Shown here in pieces: positions 51,076 to 64,000 of a DNA stretch of 64,000 nt (position 1 is the first letter of the stretch; each line of letters begins with the position of its first letter). A program made the position numbers and the translations under genes. Source of the stretch: Kineosporiaceae bacterium (lineage in GTDB: Bacteria; Actinomycetota; Actinomycetes; Actinomycetales; Kineosporiaceae); NCBI GenBank assembly GCA_016713225.1, contig JADJPO010000002.1, positions 868,001 through 932,000 of the forward strand, written 5' to 3'. The notes below the pieces were generated by a model that made no database searches, was not told the DNA's origin, and saw only the letters and a list, made by a program, of their open reading frames with translations.

Positions 51076-51118
51076 AAGGGGCGGTTCGGACCCTGTTCCA
51101 GGGTTCGGACCGCCCCTT
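51076..51118 (+). terminator. Strong terminator after rplL
   Basis: AAGGGGCGGTTCGGACCCT pairs with AGGGTTCGGACCGCCCCTT around the short loop GTTCC; two G-U pairs are the only departures. It ends the rplJL transcript, although read-through into rpoBC is usual in bacteria. Confidence 0.85.
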
Positions 51119-51459
51119 CTGTGTGCCCGCCGGGATGTCAGGGATGCGTGATTCATCCGCTGTTGATGCAGGTCACGTGCATCTGGATGGGGTGAACATC
51201 TTGACGGAGCCCGGGTGCAGAGCCATGCTCGAAGGGTCTGGTGAGCGCGCGAGAGTCTCAGCGTGGCCATCGGGGATCCGATCCGCGGGTTTCGGCGCGG
51301 CGAGGTGCGGGCCCGGTGGTCATCTGATAGCGCCGTTTGGACAACGATCCTGAAGCGGGCTACCCTGCCTTTTTGCGCTCACCATTGACGACCCGTGGAT
51401 TTGCCTCGGGGCGTCAGGCGTGCGCCGGTAACGTTCGCAGGCCCGTGGAAGGACCCCTC
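51119..51459 (+). other. rpoB leader and promoter region
   Basis: A 340-bp gap before rpoB with no gene. The best promoter is TTGGAC (51337-51342), an 18-bp spacer and TACCCT (51361-51366), with a ~90-nt leader. A second possible -35 (TTGACG near 51201) lacks a clear -10. Confidence 0.55.
51337..51366 (+). promoter_or_regulatory. Promoter of rpoBC
   Basis: TTGGAC-N18-TACCCT, close to the actinobacterial housekeeping consensus and ~94 bp before the TTG start of rpoB. Confidence 0.6.
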
Positions 51460-54939
<3,480 letters not shown>

Positions 54940-54991
54940 CCCCTCTCTCCGTCATCCAGTCATCGGCACTGAAGAGAAAGCAGGAAGCGTC

Positions 54992-58861
<3,870 letters not shown>

Positions 58862-58865
58862 CCGC

Positions 58866-58885
58866 GCTGAACCCCGTTGAACCCC
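58866..58885. repeat. 10-bp tandem repeat after rpoC stop
   Basis: GCTGAACCCC followed by GTTGAACCCC (9 of 10), then TTGAG, 4 nt after the stop codon. Confidence 0.6.
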
Positions 58886-58886
58886 T

Positions 58887-58951
58887 TGAGCGCCAACGGA
58901 TCGCAGCCCTACCCCGACAGCCGGGGGAGGGCTGCGATCCAGCGGCGCTCA
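58887..58951 (+). terminator. Long hairpin terminator after rpoC
   Basis: TGAGCGCC/GGCGCTCA outside and GGATCGCAGCCCT/AGGGCTGCGATCC inside are perfect arms, with a small asymmetric bulge (AAC against AGC) and CCCC/GGGG pairing at the top. There is no long T-run. Confidence 0.85.
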
Positions 58952-58981
58952 CGCACGATCACCAGCACCAAAGGCGCCGTT

Positions 58982-59011
58982 TTGACGCTCGAGACGGCCG
59001 ACGGGTAACCT
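58982..59011 (+). promoter_or_regulatory. Promoter of the str operon (rpsL)
   Basis: TTGACG (58982-58987), an 18-bp spacer and TAACCT (59006-59011): the best-matching promoter in the window. Start expected near 59018. Confidence 0.75.
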
Positions 59012-59019
59012 CGGCAGGC

Positions 59020-59224
59020 GTGCCTGGGCTCCCCGGGCACTCTCGCCCTGCCGTTGCGGCAGGGGTGAGCTGCGAACCTCCGGTTTCCTCTCACCCGATC
59101 GCGAGGGACCTCAGGAGCCCGCGACACGCCCGACCGCGGGGGTCGGTAGCCCGGCTCCGCGACACAGGCTTCACCAGCACCACCACCAGATGAAGCGACA
59201 CTGCGACACAATTCGGAGAAGTGA
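59020..59224 (+). ncRNA. Structured rpsL leader
   Basis: The ~205-nt leader has GTGCCTGGG-CTC-CCCGGGCAC (59020-59040), CCCTGCC-GTTGC-GGCAGGG (59046-59064), a GGTGAG/CTCACC arm pair (~59064-59095) and the conserved hairpin block 59121-59146 shared with rpsJ. It contains no gene. A regulatory role is inferred. Confidence 0.55.
59121..59146 (+). promoter_or_regulatory. Conserved leader hairpin, rpsL copy
   Basis: GCGACACGCCCGACC followed by GCGGGGGTCGG; CCGACC pairs with GGTCGG around loop GCGGG. It matches the rpsJ copy (63774-63799) in 25 of 26 positions. Confidence 0.75.
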
Positions 59225-59599
59225 GTGCCCACGATCCAGCAGCTGGTCCGCAAGGGCCGCGAGGACAAGGTCGGAAAGACCAAGACCCCTGCACTCAAGG
59301 GGAGCCCGCAGCGCCGCGGCGTGTGCACCCGCGTCTACACCACGACGCCCAAGAAGCCGAACTCGGCGCTGCGCAAGGTCGCCCGCGTCAAGCTGACCAG
59401 CCAGATCGAGGTCACCGCCTACATCCCCGGCGTGGGTCACAACCTCCAGGAGCACTCGATCGTGCTCGTGCGCGGCGGCCGGGTGAAGGACCTCCCCGGC
59501 GTGCGCTACAAGATCATCCGCGGCTCACTGGACACCCAGGGCGTCAAGAACCGTAAGCAGGCGCGCAGCCGCTACGGCGCGAAGATGGAGAAGAAGTAA
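59225..59599 (+). CDS. rpsL: 30S ribosomal protein S12
   Basis: This is a protein of 124 residues from GTG 59225. PTIQQLVRKGREDKVGKTKT, TTPKKPNSALRKVARVKLTS and GRVKDLPGVRYKIIRGSLDT are standard, with the streptomycin-relevant lysines (in TPKKPN and RVKDLP) unmutated. It lies at the decoding site. The stop and the rpsG start overlap (TAATG at 59597-59601). Confidence 0.98.
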   Translation: MPTIQQLVRKGREDKVGKTKTPALKGSPQRRGVCTRVYTTTPKKPNSALRKVARVKLTSQIEVTAYIPGVGHNLQEHSIVLVRGGRVKDLPGVRYKIIRGSLDTQGVKNRKQARSRYGAKMEKK

Positions 59600-60069
59600 T
59601 GCCTCGCAAGGGTCCCGCCCCGAAGCGGCCGCTGATCGTCGACCCGGTGTACGGGTCCCCGCTGGTCAGCCAGCTCGTCAACAAGGTGCTGCTGGACGGC
59701 AAGAAGTCCACCGCCGAGCGGATCGTCTACCAAGCGCTCGAGGGCTGCCGCGAGAAGAACGGCACCGACCCGGTGATCACGCTCAAGCGCGCACTGGACA
59801 ACGTCAAGCCGACGCTCGAGGTGAAGTCCCGCCGGGTCGGCGGCGCCACCTACCAGGTGCCGATCGAGGTCAAGGCCGGCCGGGCGACCACGCTCGCCCT
59901 GCGCTGGCTGATCATGTACTCCCGCGCCCGCCGCGAAAAGACGATGACCGACCGCCTGATGAACGAGATCCTGGACGCGAGCAACGGCCTGGGGGCCGCG
60001 GTCAAGCGTCGCGAGGACACGCACAAGATGGCCGAGTCGAACAAGGCGTTCGCCCACTACCGCTGGTGA
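59599..60069 (+). CDS. rpsG: 30S ribosomal protein S7
   Basis: This is a protein of 156 residues. PRKGPAPKRPLIVDPVYGSP leads, with the conserved KVLLDGKKSTAERIVYQALE and the C-terminal AVKRREDTHKMAESNKAFAH. It organises the 30S head. It is coupled to rpsL by TAATG and followed by fusA after ~109 bp. Confidence 0.98.
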   Translation: MPRKGPAPKRPLIVDPVYGSPLVSQLVNKVLLDGKKSTAERIVYQALEGCREKNGTDPVITLKRALDNVKPTLEVKSRRVGGATYQVPIEVKAGRATTLALRWLIMYSRARREKTMTDRLMNEILDASNGLGAAVKRREDTHKMAESNKAFAHYRW

Positions 60070-60178
60070 GCTCCGGACGGCGCGCGCCGTCCGAACCGAT
60101 CCAGACCTGCCGCACGTCGCCGCCCACGGATGGGTGGCGACAAGAGGCCCACGACACGACGAGCAGAGGCTGACTGCA

Positions 60179-62294
<2,116 letters not shown>

Positions 62295-62299
62295 CTCCG

Positions 62300-62321
62300 C
62301 CGCACGTCAGCCGCACGTCAG
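62300..62321. repeat. 11-bp tandem repeat after fusA stop
   Basis: CCGCACGTCAG occurs twice without change, 5 nt after the stop codon. Confidence 0.8.
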
Positions 62322-62395
62322 TTTCACCACCAACAGAACGGCCGCTCCCCGGTACCGACCGGACGGCGACATCAACAGTCCAGAGGAGGACCACC

Positions 62396-63589
62396 GTGGC
62401 GAAGGCGAAGTTCGAGCGGACCAAGCCGCACGTCAACATCGGCACCATCGGTCACATCGACCACGGCAAGACGACGCTCACCGCGGCGATCACCAAGGTG
62501 CTGCACGACAAGTACCCGGACCTGAACCCCTTCACGCCGTTCGACCAGATCGACAAGGCGCCCGAGGAGCGGCAGCGCGGTATCACCATCTCCATCGCGC
62601 ACGTCGAGTACCAGACCGAGGCCCGGCACTACGCCCACGTCGACTGCCCCGGGCACGCCGACTACATCAAGAACATGATCACCGGTGCTGCGCAGATGGA
62701 CGGCGCGATCCTGGTGGTCGCCGCCACCGACGGCCCGATGCCGCAGACCAAGGAGCACGTGCTGCTCGCGCGTCAGGTCGGCGTCCCGTACATCGTGGTG
62801 GCCCTGAACAAGTCCGACATGGTCGACGACGAGGAGATCCTCGAGCTCGTCGAGATGGAGGTCCGGGAGCTGCTGTCGGGGTACGAGTTCGACGGCGACA
62901 ACCTGCCCGTCGTCCGGGTCTCGGCGCTGAAGGCGCTCGAGGGCGACGCGGAGTGGAGCGCCAAGCTGCTCGAGCTCATGGACGCCGTGGACTCGGCCAT
63001 CCCCGAGCCGCAGCGTGAGGTCGACAAGCCGTTCCTCATGCCCGTCGAGGACGTCTTCACCATCACCGGCCGCGGCACCGTGGTGACCGGCAAGGTCGAG
63101 CGTGGCATCGTCAAGGTCAACGAGACCGTCGAGATCCTCGGCATCAAGGAGACCAAGCAGTCGACCACGGTCACCGGGATCGAGATGTTCCGCAAGCTGC
63201 TCGACGAGGCCCGCGCGGGCGAGAACGTCGGTCTGCTGCTGCGTGGCATCAAGCGTGAAGAGGTCGAGCGCGGCCAGGTCGTGGCCAAGCCCGGCTCGAT
63301 CACCCCGCACACCGAGTTCGAGGCCACCGTCTACATCCTGTCCAAGGACGAGGGTGGCCGGCACACGCCGTTCTACGACAACTACCGTCCCCAGTTCTAC
63401 TTCCGGACGACGGACGTCACCGGCGTGGTCCACCTGCCCGAGGGCACCGAGATGGTGATGCCCGGTGACAACACCGAGATGCGGGTCGAGATGATCCAGC
63501 CCATCGCCATGGAAGAGGGCCTCAAGTTCGCCATCCGTGAGGGTGGCCGGACGGTCGGCTCGGGTCGCGTCACCAAGATCCTCAAGTAG
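62396..63589 (+). CDS. tuf: Elongation factor Tu
   Basis: This is a protein of 397 residues from GTG 62396, with GAGGAGG upstream. GTPase box GHIDHGKTTLTAAITKVL, DCPGHADYIKNMITGAAQMD, NKSDMVDD and domain II/III blocks (VFTITGRGTVVTGKVERGIV, FRTTDVTGVVHLPEGTEMVM) are all standard. It delivers aminoacyl-tRNA. It is the last gene of the str operon; the S10 operon promoter follows. Confidence 0.98.
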   Translation: MAKAKFERTKPHVNIGTIGHIDHGKTTLTAAITKVLHDKYPDLNPFTPFDQIDKAPEERQRGITISIAHVEYQTEARHYAHVDCPGHADYIKNMITGAAQMDGAILVVAATDGPMPQTKEHVLLARQVGVPYIVVALNKSDMVDDEEILELVEMEVRELLSGYEFDGDNLPVVRVSALKALEGDAEWSAKLLELMDAVDSAIPEPQREVDKPFLMPVEDVFTITGRGTVVTGKVERGIVKVNETVEILGIKETKQSTTVTGIEMFRKLLDEARAGENVGLLLRGIKREEVERGQVVAKPGSITPHTEFEATVYILSKDEGGRHTPFYDNYRPQFYFRTTDVTGVVHLPEGTEMVMPGDNTEMRVEMIQPIAMEEGLKFAIREGGRTVGSGRVTKILK

Positions 63590-63624
63590 TTCCACCGCGG
63601 GTCGCGGCGGAGCCGGACACCCGA

Positions 63625-63655
63625 TTGGTCAAGGCCAGCGTCGTTCTGGCAGACT
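63625..63655 (+). promoter_or_regulatory. Possible promoter of the S10 operon
   Basis: TTGGTC (63625-63630), a 19-bp spacer and CAGACT (63650-63655). The match is only fair. A GACGCCCGCCA/TGGTGGGCGTC hairpin (63689-63715) lies in the leader downstream. Confidence 0.4.
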
Positions 63656-63773
63656 GAACAGGTTGTTCCGCGCTCCGTCGCGGCACGCGACGCCCGCCAG
63701 ACCATGGTGGGCGTCAGTCGCCGGCGGCGACGTCCCAGCCCAGATCTCATCGGGTCGGGCACGAGTCGAGTTC

Positions 63774-63799
63774 GCGACACGCCCGACCTCGGGGGTCGG
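63774..63799 (+). promoter_or_regulatory. Conserved leader hairpin, rpsJ copy
   Basis: GCGACACGCCCGACC followed by TCGGGGGTCGG, 44 nt before the rpsJ start. It has the same CCGACC/GGTCGG stem as 59121-59146, with one loop base changed. Confidence 0.75.
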
Positions 63800-63843
63800 C
63801 GGGTCACCACAGCTTTTCGGAAGAGAGAGAGCACAGCGAAGCC

Positions 63844-64000
63844 ATGGCGGGACAGAAGATCCGCATCCGGCTCAAGGCCTACGACCACGAGGTCATCGAC
63901 AGCTCGGCGCGCAAGATCGTCGACACGGTGGTCCGCACTGGTGCCACGGTGGCCGGACCGGTGCCGCTGCCGACGGAGAAGAACGTGTACTGCGTGATCC
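63844..64000 (+). CDS. rpsJ: 30S ribosomal protein S10 (N-terminal part)
   Basis: ATG 63844 opens a frame that runs off the right edge. The visible 52 residues (MAGQKIRIRLKAYDHEVIDS, then ARKIVDTVVRTGATVAGPVP and LPTEKNVYCVI) are S10, which also acts as NusE in antitermination. It is the first gene of the S10 operon. GGAAGAGAGAG lies upstream. Confidence 0.96.
   Translation, partial: MAGQKIRIRLKAYDHEVIDSSARKIVDTVVRTGATVAGPVPLPTEKNVYCVI

Noticed and set aside
51337..51459. Longer N-terminus of RpoB from the ATG at 51337
   Set aside because: Would overlap the best promoter and is absent from the family; TTG 51460 has a ribosome site and matches homologues.

Overview
The window is high-GC actinobacterial chromosome. 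The evidence is roughly 70% GC with frequent GTG/TTG starts, a SARP-type regulator, an XRE/DUF397 gene pair, the rpmG-dehydratase-murB-tRNA-Trp-secE-nusG-rplKA-rplJL-rpoBC order, and TTG starts for rpoB and rpoC as in Streptomyces and relatives. I cannot place it below class from sequence alone.

Layout. (1) 1-16.35 kb: part of an extracellular contractile injection system (eCIS) locus, cut by the left edge. A plus-strand arm (C-terminus of an eCIS protein, a DUF6519+PASTA protein, and a 1276-residue DUF4157 protein) converges on a minus-strand arm (sheath, tube, zinc-ribbon protein, disordered protein, DUF4255 cap protein, AAA+ ATPase) whose genes mostly overlap by 4 bp. A SARP/BTAD regulator is transcribed divergently from the sheath. 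The last ~230 residues of the DUF4157 protein carry HAE and PCxxC motifs of the cytidine-deaminase-like fold, in a stretch of lower GC with rare codons, so this looks like a toxin cargo. (2) 16.4-22.5 kb: envelope genes, including a repeat-containing OmpA-type lipoprotein, a Ser/Thr kinase with a septum-formation-like outer domain and a secreted lipoprotein, with repeat-rich spacers. (3) 22.5-31.3 kb: a DHA2 transporter, a monooxygenase/iron-alcohol-dehydrogenase pair, gpsA, a frameshifted YchJ, and an NAD-kinase-like/SPFH pair divergent from a NrtR-type Nudix regulator with two matching operators. (4) 31.3-37 kb: tRNA-Thr, tRNA-Met, rpmG, a ketoreductase, two hotdog dehydratases, an MFS transporter, murB and adenosine deaminase. 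(5) 37-46.5 kb: regulators, membrane proteins, a glycosyltransferase, a two-component system coupled to an ABC-2 exporter, and a GNAT enzyme. (6) 46.6-64 kb: the transcription/translation core: tRNA-Trp, secE, nusG, rplK, rplA, L10 leader, rplJ, rplL, rpoB, rpoC, rpsL, rpsG, fusA (apparent 2-nt deletion), tuf and the start of rpsJ.

The most notable signals are the eCIS deaminase cargo, 9-13 bp tandem micro-arrays that sit in spacers (usually right after stop codons) at about nine places, a near-identical leader hairpin before both rpsL and rpsJ, a pair of inverted ~95-bp elements inside the rplA-rplJ gap, and twin operators in front of the NrtR-like gene.
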